Shown piece after piece: positions 52,624-62,258 of a stretch of 64,000 nucleotides of DNA (within the stretch, counting starts at the first letter, position 1; every line of letters begins with the position of its first letter). The notes below the pieces were generated by a model. That model had not been told where the DNA came from, made no database searches, and saw only the letters and a program-made list of their open reading frames with translations. Source of the stretch: Sphaerisporangium album (GTDB lineage Bacteria; Actinomycetota; Actinomycetes; Streptosporangiales; Streptosporangiaceae); assembly GCF_003323745.1 (NCBI RefSeq), contig NZ_QOIL01000003.1, positions 496,001-560,000 on the forward strand. The letters run 5' to 3'. The position numbers and the translations under genes are program-made.

Positions 52624-52714
52624 GATTTTTCCCTTGTGTACGGCAACGCTGCTGCACCCTATCTACAACGCGCGAACGCCCCGATGCGTGCCCCCACCCT
52701 TGATCCAAAGGGTC

Positions 52715-52729
52715 TGGAACAATATTCCA
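52715..52729. promoter_or_regulatory. Palindrome in the methyltransferase/PPOX divergent region
   Basis: TGGAACAATATTCCA, a 15-bp dyad whose 5-bp arms TGGAA/TTCCA are perfect. It is 21 bp from the KstR-type box and looks like a related but distinct operator. Confidence 0.5.
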
Positions 52730-52749
52730 AACCTTCTTGCCGCCCCTGG

Positions 52750-52763
52750 TGGAACATGTTCTA
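52750..52763. promoter_or_regulatory. KstR-type operator of the PPOX-ferredoxin-ADH genes
   Basis: TGGAACATGTTCTA matches TnnAACnnGTTnnA at every fixed position. It overlaps a TACTTT -10-like hexamer (52762-52767) that lies 5 nt before the GTG start at 52773, a layout fit for repression of a leaderless transcript. Confidence 0.72.
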
Positions 52764-52772
52764 CTTTGCTGC

Positions 52773-53249
52773 GTGAACCAGCGCGCGCGCATCGCGATGT
52801 CGGAGGACGAGGTGACGGCCTTCCTCGCCGAGTCTCGCAAGCTCCAGCTGGGCACGATCAACCCCGACGGAACCCCCCACCTGGTGACGATGTTCTACGG
52901 CCTCCTCGACGGCCGCATCGCCTTCTGGACGTACGCCAAGGCCCAGAAACGGCTCAACATCGAACGCGACCCCCGCGTGAGCTGCCTGGTCGAGGTCGGC
53001 GACGACTACTTCGGCCTGCGCGGCGTGCTGGTGTACGGCACCGCGCGGCTGATGGACGAGCGTGAGGCCGTCCTGTCGGTGGGGATGACCGTCACCCGGC
53101 GCATGACCGGCCTGGCCGAGGACGAGGTCACGGAGGACATCCGCGCGTACGTCGAGCACACGGGCCGCAAGCGCGTCGCCTACGTCGTCGAGCCCGGGCG
53201 CGTGGTCTCCTGGGATCATCGTAAGCTCGCCACCGGCGCGACGGCCTAG
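52773..53249 (+). CDS. PPOX-fold (pyridoxamine oxidase-like) F420/flavin-binding protein
   Basis: 158 aa from GTG 52773, chosen because VNQRARIAMSEDEVTAFLAESR is the conserved family opening. RKLQLGTINPDGTPHLVTMFYGLLDGRIAFWTY and VGDDYFGLRGVLVYGTARL (given here in overlap) are the split-barrel core used by F420H2- or FMN-dependent reductases. The KstR-type box overlaps its presumed promoter. The ferredoxin and ADH genes follow in the same direction. It may reduce an enone of a steroid or quinone intermediate; that is inference. Confidence 0.85.
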   Translation: MNQRARIAMSEDEVTAFLAESRKLQLGTINPDGTPHLVTMFYGLLDGRIAFWTYAKAQKRLNIERDPRVSCLVEVGDDYFGLRGVLVYGTARLMDEREAVLSVGMTVTRRMTGLAEDEVTEDIRAYVEHTGRKRVAYVVEPGRVVSWDHRKLATGATA

Positions 53250-53290
53250 ACCCGCGCCGACAGCGCAGAACCACCGCGAGGAGGGCTCCG

Positions 53291-53485
53291 ATGAAGATCA
53301 AGGTGAACTACGACGTCTGCGAGGCCAACGCCGTCTGCATGGGCCTGGCCCCGGACGTCTTCGAGGTGGACGACGAGGACAACCTGCACGTCCTGCTCCC
53401 CGAGCCGCCGCCCGAGGCGCTCGACCGCGTCCGCCACGCCATCCGTTCCTGCCCCAAGGCCGCGCTCTCCCTGCAAGGAGAGTGA
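53291..53485 (+). CDS. 3Fe-4S ferredoxin, FdxD-like
   Basis: 64 aa, ATG with GAGGAGGG upstream. Cys residues in YDVCEANAVCMGLAP and RSCPKAAL give the C-x5-C...C set of P450-partner [3Fe-4S] ferredoxins; the residue replacing the fourth Cys is Ala in CEANAVC. It resembles mycobacterial FdxD, which is itself KstR-controlled. It is the likely electron donor of the P450 at 31080. Confidence 0.9.
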   Translation: MKIKVNYDVCEANAVCMGLAPDVFEVDDEDNLHVLLPEPPPEALDRVRHAIRSCPKAALSLQGE

Positions 53486-53550
53486 GCCGCTTTCAATAGC
53501 CCCGAGGACCGCACCAAAGGACCGCACCCAAGGACAAGGAGGTCTGCCCG

Positions 53551-54636
53551 ATGCGAGCCGCCCTGCTGCACGCCGTCGGCGACGACAAGCTCGACATCCG
53601 CGACGACGTCACCCTCACCCCCGTGGGCCCGTCGGACGTCCGCGTGAAGATCAAGGCGACCGGCGTCTGCCACTCCGACCTGTCGGTGATGTCGGGCGTG
53701 CTGCCCATGCCGTTGCCGGTGGTGCCGGGGCACGAGGGCGCGGGCGAGGTGGTGGAGGTCGGCGACCACGTCACCACGGTGAAGCCGGGCGACCACGTGA
53801 TCGTGAACTGGACGCCCGCGTGCGACGCGTGCCCGAGCTGCTCCGCCGGCCAGCCGTACCTGTGCACGACCTACCTGGTGCAGAGCTTCTCGCTGGCCCG
53901 GTTCCGGTTCGGCGGCGACACCCCGGCGTTCGGCATGACCGGCTGCGGCACCTGGGCCGAGGAGATCGTGGTGCCCTGGCAGGGGGCGATCAAGGTCGAC
54001 TCCGACGTGCCGTTCGAGGTCGCGGCGCTGATCGGCTGCGGCATCACGACCGGCGTCGGGGCGGTGATCAACACGGCGAAGGTCAGGCCCGGCACCACCG
54101 TGGCGGTGATCGGCTGCGGCGGGGTGGGGCTGTCGGTGATCCAGGGCGCGCGGGTGTCGGGGGCCACGAAGATCCTCGCGGTCGACCCGCTGACGTCCAA
54201 GCAGGAGCTGGCCAGGAAGGTCGGCGCCACCGACGCCTGCGCTCCGGACCAGCTCACGGAGGCGATCGGCGCGCTGACGGGCGGCCGGGGGTTCGACTAC
54301 GGGTTCGAGGTCGTCGGCAGGTCCGCGACCATCATGTCCGCCTGGCAGGCGACCCGGCGCGGCGGCGACGTGATCGTGGTGGGCGCCGGGGCGATGGACG
54401 ACATGGTGCCGCTGTCGGCGTTCAACCTGCTCTTCGAGGGCAAGAACCTGCTCAGCTCGCTGTACGGCGGCAGCGACGTCCGGCGTGACTTCCCGTTCCT
54501 GGCGAACCTGTGGAAGGCGGGGAAGCTCGACCTGGAGAGCATGATCAGCTCGCGCATCCGGCTCGCCGACCTCAACGACGCCGTCGCGGCCCTGCGGGGC
54601 GGCGAGGTGCTGCGGCAGGTCGTCCTCTTCGACTGA
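53551..54636 (+). CDS. Zinc-dependent alcohol dehydrogenase
   Basis: 361 aa, ATG with AAGGAGG upstream. Catalytic zinc ligands in GVCHSDLS, VPGHEGAGEV and the later IGCGITTGVG; structural-zinc cysteines in ACDACPSCSAGQPYLC; Rossmann motif VIGCGGVGLSVIQGA. It belongs to the group III/mycothiol-like ADH set near mycobacterial AdhD. Located with a FdxD-like ferredoxin behind a KstR-type box, it may oxidise C26-hydroxylated sterols to aldehydes after the P450 step. That substrate is inference. Confidence 0.9.
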   Translation: MRAALLHAVGDDKLDIRDDVTLTPVGPSDVRVKIKATGVCHSDLSVMSGVLPMPLPVVPGHEGAGEVVEVGDHVTTVKPGDHVIVNWTPACDACPSCSAGQPYLCTTYLVQSFSLARFRFGGDTPAFGMTGCGTWAEEIVVPWQGAIKVDSDVPFEVAALIGCGITTGVGAVINTAKVRPGTTVAVIGCGGVGLSVIQGARVSGATKILAVDPLTSKQELARKVGATDACAPDQLTEAIGALTGGRGFDYGFEVVGRSATIMSAWQATRRGGDVIVVGAGAMDDMVPLSAFNLLFEGKNLLSSLYGGSDVRRDFPFLANLWKAGKLDLESMISSRIRLADLNDAVAALRGGEVLRQVVLFD

Positions 54637-54663
54637 GCCTTCCATGAGCCCGCACAGGCGTGC

Positions 54664-54697
54664 GGCTCCCCGGGCCGGTGGTGCGGCCCGGGGAGCC
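54664..54697. terminator. Strong hairpin terminator
   Basis: Perfect 13-bp stem GGCTCCCCGGGCC / GGCCCGGGGAGCC with an 8-nt loop, between the ADH gene and the convergent TIM-barrel gene; serves both directions. Confidence 0.8.
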
Positions 54698-54728
54698 CGC
54701 GGTCACGCTGGGGAGGACCCCCGGGGAG

Positions 54729-55736
54729 TCACTCCGAGGAGAACGCGGCGTCGAACGCGGCGGTCGGCGGCGTGATCTTGTTGAGGCCCCTGACGAAGCT
54801 CAGGGCCTCGGGCGCGCCGTCGAGCCGGTCCATGCCGGCGTCCTCCCACTCGATCGAGATGGGGCCCTCGTAGCCGATGGAGTTGAGGGCACGGAAGCAG
54901 TCCTCCCAGGGCACGTCGCCCCGGCCGGTGGAGACGAAGTCCCAGCCGCGGCGCAGGTCGGCCCAGGCCAGGTGCGACGACAGCCGGCCCTTGCGGCCGT
55001 CGCCGGTGCGGACCTTGGCGTCCTTGCAGTCCACGTGGTAGATGCGGTCGGCGAAGTCGAGGATGAACCCGACCGGGTCGAGCTCCTGCCACACCATGTG
55101 GGACGGGTCCCAGTTCAGGCCGAACGCGGGACGGTGGCCGATGGCCTCCAGCGTGCGCACCGTGGTGTGGTAGTCGTAGGCGATCTCGCTCGGGTGCACC
55201 TCGTGGGCGAAGCGCACGCCGACCTCGTCGTACACGTCGAGGATCGGGTTCCACCGGTCGGCGAAGTCCTGGTAGCCGGCGTCGATCATCGCCGGGGAGA
55301 CCGGCGGGAACATCGCGACGGTCTTCCAGATGGACGACCCGGTGAAGCCGACCACCGTGTCGACGCCGAGCTTGGCGGCCGCGCGGGCGGTGTCCTTCAT
55401 CTCCTCGGCGGCGGCCCGGCGGACCTCCTCGGGGTCGCCCGAGCCCCAGATGCGGGCCGGCAGGATGCCCTTGTGCCGCTCGTCGATGGGGCTGTCGCAG
55501 ACCGCCTGCCCGACGAGGTGGTTGGAGATCGTCCAGACCTTCAGCCCGTGCTTCTCCAGGACCTCCAGCTTGCGCGGGATGTAGGAGTCGTCCGCCAGGG
55601 CCTTGTCGACCTCGAAGTGGTCACCCCAGCAGGCGATCTCCAGGCCGTCGTAGCCCCACTCGCCGGCCAGGCGGCACACCTCTTCGAACGGCAGGTCGGC
55701 CCACTGGCCGGTGAACAGCGTGATCGGTCGCGTCAT
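54729..55736 (-). CDS. Sugar phosphate isomerase/epimerase-like TIM-barrel enzyme
   Basis: 335 aa from ATG 55736 (AGAGGGG upstream). [30 protein letters not shown] is the AP_endonuclease_2 family opening; metal-binding residues are in [28 protein letters not shown] and [11 protein letters not shown]. The family isomerises or epimerises sugars, inositols or keto-sugars with Mn2+/Co2+. It is the last gene of the ROK-controlled sugar cluster; the dyad at 55783 lies before it. Confidence 0.87.
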   Translation of the reverse strand: MTRPITLFTGQWADLPFEEVCRLAGEWGYDGLEIACWGDHFEVDKALADDSYIPRKLEVLEKHGLKVWTISNHLVGQAVCDSPIDERHKGILPARIWGSGDPEEVRRAAAEEMKDTARAAAKLGVDTVVGFTGSSIWKTVAMFPPVSPAMIDAGYQDFADRWNPILDVYDEVGVRFAHEVHPSEIAYDYHTTVRTLEAIGHRPAFGLNWDPSHMVWQELDPVGFILDFADRIYHVDCKDAKVRTGDGRKGRLSSHLAWADLRRGWDFVSTGRGDVPWEDCFRALNSIGYEGPISIEWEDAGMDRLDGAPEALSFVRGLNKITPPTAAFDAAFSSE

Positions 55737-55782
55737 GACCCCTCTCCTTCTCTGCTCTCTACTTCTCTGCGTGTCGTCTGCA

Positions 55783-55802
55783 TGGCCACATCCGCGTGGC
55801 CA
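55783..55802. promoter_or_regulatory. Inverted repeat before the TIM-barrel gene
   Basis: TGGCCAC-N6-GTGGCCA, perfect 7-6-7 dyad in the 148-bp gap between the Gfo/Idh and TIM-barrel genes; a third partial GCGTGGCC follows. It could be an operator or an attenuating hairpin. Confidence 0.5.
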
Positions 55803-55884
55803 AGTCTGCGTGGCCGGGCTCACATGGGAGATCCGGGCGGGCGGCCCGCGCCGTGGGCCGCCCGCCCGGATCGGTCGGTGCGGG

Positions 55885-57069
55885 TCACTGGGGGACGGGC
55901 GTCCAGCGGCTCTCGTTCGCCGCGCTCTGCTCGACCGCGCTGAGGACCTGCTGCACGCGCAGCCCGTCGGCGAACGACGGCTCGGGGTCGGTGCCGTTGC
56001 CGATCGCCTCCAGGAAGTCCTTCACCTCGTGGCTGAAGGTGTGCTCGTACCCGAGCCCGTGCCCCGGCGGCCACCACGCCCCCGCGTACGGGTGCCCCGA
56101 CTCGGTGACGTAGATGCGCCGGAACCCGGCCTCCTCGGCGGGCAGGGTGTGGTCGTGGAACCACAGCTCGTTCATGGCCTCGAAGTCGAACGACAGGCTG
56201 CCGAGCGAGCCGTTGACCTCGATGCGCATGGCGTTCTTGCGGCCGGTGGCGAAGCGGGTCGCCTCGAAGGACGCGAGGCCGCCGCCGGAGAGCCGGCCGA
56301 TGAACACCGCCGCGTCGTCCACGGTGACGGTGCCCGTGTCGCCCGCCTCGCCGGCGCCGGCGGCCAGCCCCGCGGACTCCTCGGCCAGGGGCCGCTCGCC
56401 GATGAACGTCGCGGTGAGGGCGGACACGCCGGTCAGCTTCTGGCCGGTGACGAACTGGGCGGTGTCGACGATGTGCGAGCCGATGTCGCCGAGCGCGCCG
56501 GAGCCGGCCTTGTCGCGCTGGAGCCGCCAGACCAGGGGGAACTCGGGGTCGACGATCCAGTCCTGCAGGTACTGCGCGCGCACGTGCCGGATCTCGCCCA
56601 GGCGGCCCTCGGCCACGAACCGCCGCGCGAGCGCGACCGCGGGGACGCGCCGGTAGTTGAACGCGACCATGCTGCGCACGCCGCGCTCGGCGGCGCGCTC
56701 GGCCGCCGCCGCCATGGCCTCGGCCTCGGCGACGGTGTTGGCCAGCGGCTTCTCGCACAGGACGTGCTTGCCCGCCTCCAGGGCGGCGATGGCGATCTCG
56801 GCGTGAGAGTCACCGGGCGTGCACACGTCGACGATGTCGACGTCGTCCCGCTTGATCAGTTCCTTCCAGTCGTTCTCGACCGCGGCCCAGCCGAGCTGGG
56901 CCGCGGCGGCGGCGGTGCGGTCCTCGGACCTGCCGGACAGCACCGCCATGACCGGCGCGACCGGCAGGTCGAAGAACGCGCCGACGCTGCGCCACGCCTG
57001 GGAGTGCACGCGCCCCATGAACGCGTACCCGACCATGCCGACCCCGAGCGCCGGCCTGTTGTCACTCAC
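55885..57069 (-). CDS. Gfo/Idh/MocA-family oxidoreductase
   Basis: 394 aa. N-terminal NAD(P) domain ([46 protein letters not shown] with catalytic Lys) and C-terminal sheet domain ([14 protein letters not shown] as the Asp/His site, [22 protein letters not shown]). It would oxidise or reduce a sugar or inositol at one carbon. It starts 15 bp after the binding-protein gene, in a cluster with a CUT2 importer and a TIM-barrel isomerase, suggesting keto-sugar or inositol metabolism. Confidence 0.9.
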   Translation of the reverse strand: MSDNRPALGVGMVGYAFMGRVHSQAWRSVGAFFDLPVAPVMAVLSGRSEDRTAAAAAQLGWAAVENDWKELIKRDDVDIVDVCTPGDSHAEIAIAALEAGKHVLCEKPLANTVAEAEAMAAAAERAAERGVRSMVAFNYRRVPAVALARRFVAEGRLGEIRHVRAQYLQDWIVDPEFPLVWRLQRDKAGSGALGDIGSHIVDTAQFVTGQKLTGVSALTATFIGERPLAEESAGLAAGAGEAGDTGTVTVDDAAVFIGRLSGGGLASFEATRFATGRKNAMRIEVNGSLGSLSFDFEAMNELWFHDHTLPAEEAGFRRIYVTESGHPYAGAWWPPGHGLGYEHTFSHEVKDFLEAIGNGTDPEPSFADGLRVQQVLSAVEQSAANESRWTPVPQ

Positions 57070-57084
57070 GTAAAACCCCCGAGA

Positions 57085-58143
57085 CTAGGATTCGAAGCCG
57101 AGCGGCAGGTACTTGGCCGCGTTCTCCTTGGTGATGGTCTCCGACGCCAGCGTGATCGACTGCGGCACCTGCTGCTCGACCAGGTCGCTGAGACCCTTGC
57201 CCTGGGCGATGAGCCGGGCGAGCTTGATCGCCGAGCCGGCCATCGTCGGGCTGTAGGTCACGGTGGCCTTCAGCACGCCGCTGTCGGCCTGGATGTCGCG
57301 CATCGCGTTCGCCGAGCCGGCGCCGCCGACCATGAAGAACTCGCTGCGGTTGGCCTCCTTGATGGCCGCGAGCACGCCGATGCCCTGGTCGTCGTCGTGG
57401 TTCCAGATGGCGTCGATCTTCTTGTGCGCCTGGAGCAGGTTGCTCGCCACCTGGGTGCCGGACTCGACGGTGAACTTCGCGTCCTGCTGCGCGGTGACGC
57501 TGAAGCCGTAGGTCTTCAGCGCGTCGGCGAAGCCCTTGCTGCGGTCCTGGGTGAGCGGCAGGGTCGCGATGCCCTGGATCTCCAGGATCACCGGGTTGGA
57601 GACGCCCTTGTCCTTCAGCGTCTTGCCGATGTAGTTGCCCGCGGCCACGCCCATACCGTAGTTGTCGCCGCCGACCCACGTCCGGTAGGACAGCTTGTCG
57701 GGGAAGACGCGGTCGAGGTTGATCACCGGGATGCCGGCGTCCATCGCCTTGCGGGCGACCTGGTTGAGCTGCTCACCGTCGTTGGGCAGGATCACCAGGG
57801 CGTTGACCTTGGCCGCGATCAGCGACTCCACGGCCGTGATCTGCTGGTTGATGTCGTTGGTCGGCTCGACCGGCTTGAACTCGACATCGCTGTACTGCTT
57901 GGCCTGGTCGGCGGCGTTCTTGGCGATGGCGGCGATCCAGCCGTGGTCGGCGGCCGGGGCGGAGAAGCCGATGACGACCTTGGTGCCCGGCTCGTCGTTA
58001 CCCGTGCCGGCGGAGGCCGCCTGCGGGGCGGCCGTGGTGGGGGCTGCGGCGGGCTCGTTGCTCGTGCAGGCGCTCACGAGGGCCCCTGCGCCGACGACGG
58101 CTCCGCTGACGAGGAATCCTCGCCTGCCGACGCGCTTTTCCAT
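57085..58143 (-). CDS. CUT2 sugar-binding lipoprotein
   Basis: 352 aa from ATG 58143 with AAGGAGAT upstream. A Tat-like RRGFLVSG motif precedes a lipobox LVSAC, so export may be via Tat. Mature RbsB-type fold: VVIGFSAPAADHGWIAAIAKN, ALVILPNDGEQLNQVA, GIPVINLDRVFPD, AIWNHDDDQGIGVLAAI. It binds the sugar taken up by the importer encoded next to it. Confidence 0.9.
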   Translation of the reverse strand: MEKRVGRRGFLVSGAVVGAGALVSACTSNEPAAAPTTAAPQAASAGTGNDEPGTKVVIGFSAPAADHGWIAAIAKNAADQAKQYSDVEFKPVEPTNDINQQITAVESLIAAKVNALVILPNDGEQLNQVARKAMDAGIPVINLDRVFPDKLSYRTWVGGDNYGMGVAAGNYIGKTLKDKGVSNPVILEIQGIATLPLTQDRSKGFADALKTYGFSVTAQQDAKFTVESGTQVASNLLQAHKKIDAIWNHDDDQGIGVLAAIKEANRSEFFMVGGAGSANAMRDIQADSGVLKATVTYSPTMAGSAIKLARLIAQGKGLSDLVEQQVPQSITLASETITKENAAKYLPLGFES

Positions 58144-58341
58144 TGAAATATCTCCTTCTGTGGGGTTACCGGGCCTCGCCACGGGTGGATCCGGTTTATT
58201 CAGGTGATCAGGGCTTGCGGACGTGGGCGGATCCGCGTGTTCCGCGGGTTTCCGTGAGGGTTCGCCGTTCTTGCGGGCACGGCGAACCGGCCGCGGGTCC
58301 CCGGGTGGTCGGCCCCGGGACGCGGATCCCGCCCGCGCGCC

Positions 58342-59394
58342 CTAGGTTCGCGATTCCAGGCTTCTGCGCTGCAGGAGGACGGCGATCACGATGATCAGCC
58401 CCTTGGCGATGAGCTGGTCACTGGTGTTGAGGCCGTTGAGGATGAACAGGTCGGTGATGACCGTGAAGATCAGAAGCCCGAGGATCGAGCCGATGATGGT
58501 TCCCCGGCCACCGGTGAGGAGGGTGCCCCCGATGATCACGGCGGCGATCGCGTCCAGTTCGTACAGATCGCCGTGGGTGCTGGAGCCCGTGGTGGTGCGG
58601 GCCATGATGAGGACGGCGGCGATGCCGCAGCAGAGGCCGGACAGCGCGTACAGCAGCAGGGTGTGGCGCCGTACGTTGATGCCGGCGAGCCGGGCGGCCT
58701 CAGGGTTGCCGCCGACCGCGTAGGTGCGACGTCCGAAGGTCGTGCGGTTGAGCACGATCCATCCGACGATCACCACGAGCGCGAAGATGTAGACCAGCAG
58801 CGGCAGGCCGAAGACCCGCGTGGTCGACAGTTCCACGATCGCGTTGTTGTCCGGCCGGACCAGCTGGGTCCTGCGGTCGGACATGCGCTGGGCGAGGCCC
58901 CGGGCTGCGACGAGCATCGCCAGGGTGGCGATGAACGGCACCATGCGCCCGTAGGAGATGAGGAAGCCGTTGACGAGCCCGGCGCCCGTGCCGACCACGA
59001 TGGCGCAGATGACCATCACGACCGGCCCGTAGGACTGGGTGGCCAGCGTGGTCGCCCACACCGAGGCCAGGGCCATGATGGCGCCCACCGACAGGTCGAT
59101 GCCGCCGCCGATGATGACGAAGGTGGCGCCGACCGTGATGACGCCGATCGTCGCGGCCAGGGCCAGGATGTTGACGAGGTTGGACGAGGTGGCGAAGGTG
59201 TCGGGCACGGTGACCAGGCCGACGATGGCCAGCAGCACCAGCGCCACGACGAGGCCGAGGTGGCGGGCCTGGCCCACCCTGCTCATCACGCCCGGCCCGC
59301 GGGCGGCACCCGCCTGGCCTTCGGTGCGTGCGTGCTGGTCGGCCGGTGGGGGCGTGCTCGAGGTGCCGCCGCCCGAGGCGCGTGCGTTCGTCAC
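58342..59394 (-). CDS. CUT2 sugar ABC transporter permease
   Basis: 350 aa, GTG start overlapping the ATPase stop by 4 nt (GTGA). An unordered lead of about 40 residues precedes roughly ten helices with IGGGIDLSVGAIMALASV, PFIATLAMLVAARGLAQ, YAVGGNPEAARLAGINV and AAVIIGGTLLTGGRGT, the BPD_transp_2 hallmarks. Channel part of the ROK-regulated importer. Confidence 0.93.
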   Translation of the reverse strand: MTNARASGGGTSSTPPPADQHARTEGQAGAARGPGVMSRVGQARHLGLVVALVLLAIVGLVTVPDTFATSSNLVNILALAATIGVITVGATFVIIGGGIDLSVGAIMALASVWATTLATQSYGPVVMVICAIVVGTGAGLVNGFLISYGRMVPFIATLAMLVAARGLAQRMSDRRTQLVRPDNNAIVELSTTRVFGLPLLVYIFALVVIVGWIVLNRTTFGRRTYAVGGNPEAARLAGINVRRHTLLLYALSGLCCGIAAVLIMARTTTGSSTHGDLYELDAIAAVIIGGTLLTGGRGTIIGSILGLLIFTVITDLFILNGLNTSDQLIAKGLIIVIAVLLQRRSLESRT

Positions 59395-60899
59395 AGCGCG
59401 CTCCCTTCCATGATCATGTCTAGTACGCGTGGTTCGTCGAGTTCGCGGGCGTCGGACTCGTGGATGACCTTGCCCTCGCGGAGCACCAGCACCCGGTCGG
59501 CCAGCCCGAGCACCTCGGGGACCTCACTGGACACCAGCAGCACGCCCACGCCCTCGTCCGCCAGACGCCGGATCACGGCGTACAGCTCGGCCCGGGCGCC
59601 GACGTCGACGCCCCGGGTCGGCTCGTCCAGGAGGAGCAGTTTGCGCCCCTCTACGAGCCATCGGGCGAAAACGGCCTTCTGCTGGTTGCCGCCCGAGAGG
59701 GTTCTGACCGGTTTGTGCGGGTCGCCCGGCCGGATGTCGAGCGCCTGGACCAGCCGTGCGGCCTCGGCGCTCTCGTCCTTGCGGTCGACCCAGCCCAACT
59801 TGGCGTACTTGGTGAGACCGGCGATCGTGATGTTGCGCGCGACGGTCTCGTTCATCAGCAGGGCCTGGGACTTGCGCTCCTCGGGAGCCAGGCCCATGCC
59901 CATCTGGACGGCTTTGGACGTGCTGCCCGCGGGCACGCGGTCCCCTTCGAGCACGACCGTGCCCGTGGACGCGCGGCGCGCGCCGTAGATGGTCTCGACG
60001 ATCTCCGACCGTCCCGAGCCGACCAGGCCGGCCAGGCCGACGATCTCGCCCTGCCTGATGGTGAGCGAGACGTCGGCGAAGCGGCCGGGCAGCGTGAGGT
60101 TCTCGACCTTCAGCACCTCGGGCTTGCCGTCGTGGGACCCGGGCTCCGGGCGCGGCGGGAAGACGTACTCGACGTCCCTGCCGGTCATCAGCGAGACGAT
60201 GGAGGAGGTCGAGGTGTCGCGGGCGGGCAGGCCGACGGCGGCCGTCCTGCCGTCCTTGAGCACGGTGACGCGGTCGCCGATCTCGCGGATCTCCTCCAGC
60301 CGGTGGGAGATGTACACGACGGCGACGCCCTGCGCGGTCAGCTCTCTGATCACGCGGAACAGGTTCGCGACCTCGTCGTGCGCGAGGGCGGCCGACGGCT
60401 CGTCCATGACGATCAGCTTCGCCTCGTGGGACAGCGCGCGGGCCATACTAACGATTTGCTTCCCGGCGGCGGACAGGCGCCCGACCTCCGTGCCGGGACG
60501 CATCTCGCCGTGCCCGAGCCGGCCGAGCAGCTCGGCGGCGGCCTTGTTCATCTCGCCCCGGCGGGTGAAGCCGAACGCGGCCTGCTCGTGCCCGAGGAAG
60601 ACGTTCTCGGCCACCGACAGCCCGTCCACCAGGTCGAGCTCCTGGTAGATGGTCGAGATGCCGGACTTGATGGCCGCGATCGGCCCGGCGAAGCGGACCG
60701 GCTCGCCGCCGAACGTCACGGTGCCCTCGTCGGGCTGGTGGGCGCCCGCGAGGATTTTGATCAACGTGGACTTGCCCGCGCCGTTCTGACCGAGCAGGCA
60801 GTGCACCTCGCCGGCGCGGACGTCGAGGTCCACGCCGTCGAGGGCGCGTACGCCGGGAAACTGTTTGACGATCCCGCGCATGACCAGCAGGTCGCTCAC
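59391..60899 (-). CDS. CUT2 sugar ABC transporter ATP-binding protein (tandem)
   Basis: 502 aa from GTG 60899 (CGGAGG 5 nt upstream). First half: GQNGAGKST, LSAAGKQIVSMARAL, IVMDEPSAAL. Second half: GLVGSGRSE, LSGGNQQKAVFARWL, LLLDEPTRGVDVGA. Typical RbsA/XylG arrangement. It lies 146 bp after the ROK gene and is co-translated with the permease. Confidence 0.93.
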   Translation of the reverse strand: MSDLLVMRGIVKQFPGVRALDGVDLDVRAGEVHCLLGQNGAGKSTLIKILAGAHQPDEGTVTFGGEPVRFAGPIAAIKSGISTIYQELDLVDGLSVAENVFLGHEQAAFGFTRRGEMNKAAAELLGRLGHGEMRPGTEVGRLSAAGKQIVSMARALSHEAKLIVMDEPSAALAHDEVANLFRVIRELTAQGVAVVYISHRLEEIREIGDRVTVLKDGRTAAVGLPARDTSTSSIVSLMTGRDVEYVFPPRPEPGSHDGKPEVLKVENLTLPGRFADVSLTIRQGEIVGLAGLVGSGRSEIVETIYGARRASTGTVVLEGDRVPAGSTSKAVQMGMGLAPEERKSQALLMNETVARNITIAGLTKYAKLGWVDRKDESAEAARLVQALDIRPGDPHKPVRTLSGGNQQKAVFARWLVEGRKLLLLDEPTRGVDVGARAELYAVIRRLADEGVGVLLVSSEVPEVLGLADRVLVLREGKVIHESDARELDEPRVLDMIMEGSAL

Positions 60900-61045
60900 A
60901 GGGCCTCCGGAAGGGGGTCGCATGGGGATGGGGCTGAGGAGATCGGGTGGTTCGGAAGATCCGTGGACGGTCGGCTGAGGAGTCCGCCGTGCGAGCGGAT
61001 CTTCGTTCCGGGGACGGTCAGGGTTTCCGGAGCCGCGGGCGGGGG

Positions 61046-62227
61046 CTACGAGGCGGAGAAGACGTGGTCGGTGATGAGCCGGGCGCCGCCGATCACACCG
61101 GCGGTGTCCCCCAGCTCGGAAAGGACGATGGGCAGGTTGCCGGTGGCCAGGGGCAGCGACCGGCGGTAGACGACACTCCTGATCTCCGCGAGGAGCACGT
61201 GGCCCAGGCGGGCCACCCCTCCCGCGATGATCATGAGACCGGGGTTGAAGAAGCTGACCAGGCCCGCGAGGACCTGCCCCGCCTGGCGCCCGCCGTCGCG
61301 GATCAGCCGGATCGCGGCCGGGTCCCCGAGCGCGGCGGCCTCGGCGACGTCCTCGGCGCTGAGGTGCCCGACCTGGGCGAGCCGCTCGGACAGGTACGGC
61401 GAGCGGGGGGCGATCCTGACGGCCTCCCGGGCGAGGGCGGCGCCACCGAAGTAGGCCTCCAGACAGCCGGAGTTGCCGCAGGTGCAGGTCGGCCCCTGGT
61501 CGTCGACCCGCATGTGGCCGATGTCGCCCGCGCTTCCCGACACGCCCCGGTAGATCTTGCCGTCCACCACGATGCCGCAGCCGATGCCGGTGCCGATCTT
61601 GATGAGCAGGAAGTCGTCCACCTGGCGCGCCAGGCCGGCGTGGAGCTCTCCCATGGCCATGAGGTTGACGTCGTTGTCCACCACGGCGGGACAGCCGAGC
61701 TCCTGGCTGATCGCCTCCTTCACCGGATACCGGTCCCAGCCGGGCATGATCGGCGGGGCCACGGGAACGCCCTCGCGGAAGCTGACCGGGCCGGGCACGC
61801 CGATCCCCGCTCCGTGAAGCTGGGAGAACAGGCCCTGCTCGCGCAGCTTTCCGACCAGATCCACCGCACGGTCGAGCACCACGACCGGTCCCTCGCGCAC
61901 GTCGCACGGCTCACTGAGGTGGCCGAGGATCTCCAGTTCGCCGTTGGTGACGGCGACGTCCACCGAGGTGGCGCCGATGTCGATGCCGACGAACCGCATG
62001 TGCGGCGACAGCCGGACCATCCCGGACCGCCTGCCTCCACGGGAGGCGGCCAGCCCGGCCTGCTCGACCAGCCCCATCTCGATGAGACGGTCGAGCTCGA
62101 GGTTCAGCTTGGAACGCGACAGCTCGATGTCGTCACCGAGCTCCGCGCGGGAACGGCCACCGTCGCGCAGGAGACGCAGCAGCGCCGCCTGGTGGACGTT
62201 CTCTGGCCGTACGGGGATGCGTTTCAC
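61046..62227 (-). CDS. ROK-family transcriptional repressor
   Basis: 393 aa from GTG 62227 (GGAGG 5 nt upstream). N-terminal winged helix (HQAALLRLLRDGGRSRAELGDDIELSRSKL in part), then sugar-kinase-like ROK fold: FVGIDIGATSVDVAV, GIGVPGPVSFREGVP, VVDNDVNLMAMGE, IGTGIGCGIVVDGK and the zinc-binding CTCGNSGCLEAYFGG. It probably represses the sugar operon that follows and itself; an inverted repeat lies before its start. Confidence 0.92.
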   Translation of the reverse strand: MKRIPVRPENVHQAALLRLLRDGGRSRAELGDDIELSRSKLNLELDRLIEMGLVEQAGLAASRGGRRSGMVRLSPHMRFVGIDIGATSVDVAVTNGELEILGHLSEPCDVREGPVVVLDRAVDLVGKLREQGLFSQLHGAGIGVPGPVSFREGVPVAPPIMPGWDRYPVKEAISQELGCPAVVDNDVNLMAMGELHAGLARQVDDFLLIKIGTGIGCGIVVDGKIYRGVSGSAGDIGHMRVDDQGPTCTCGNSGCLEAYFGGAALAREAVRIAPRSPYLSERLAQVGHLSAEDVAEAAALGDPAAIRLIRDGGRQAGQVLAGLVSFFNPGLMIIAGGVARLGHVLLAEIRSVVYRRSLPLATGNLPIVLSELGDTAGVIGGARLITDHVFSAS

Positions 62228-62258
62228 ATGGCCTCCGGTATCGGAGTGATGTGAGGCA

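Noticed and set aside
59391-61907. An 838-aa frame joining the ABC ATPase to upstream sequence
   Set aside because: The N-terminal part is the ROK gene read in another frame; the ATPase starts at GTG 60899 behind CGGAGG.
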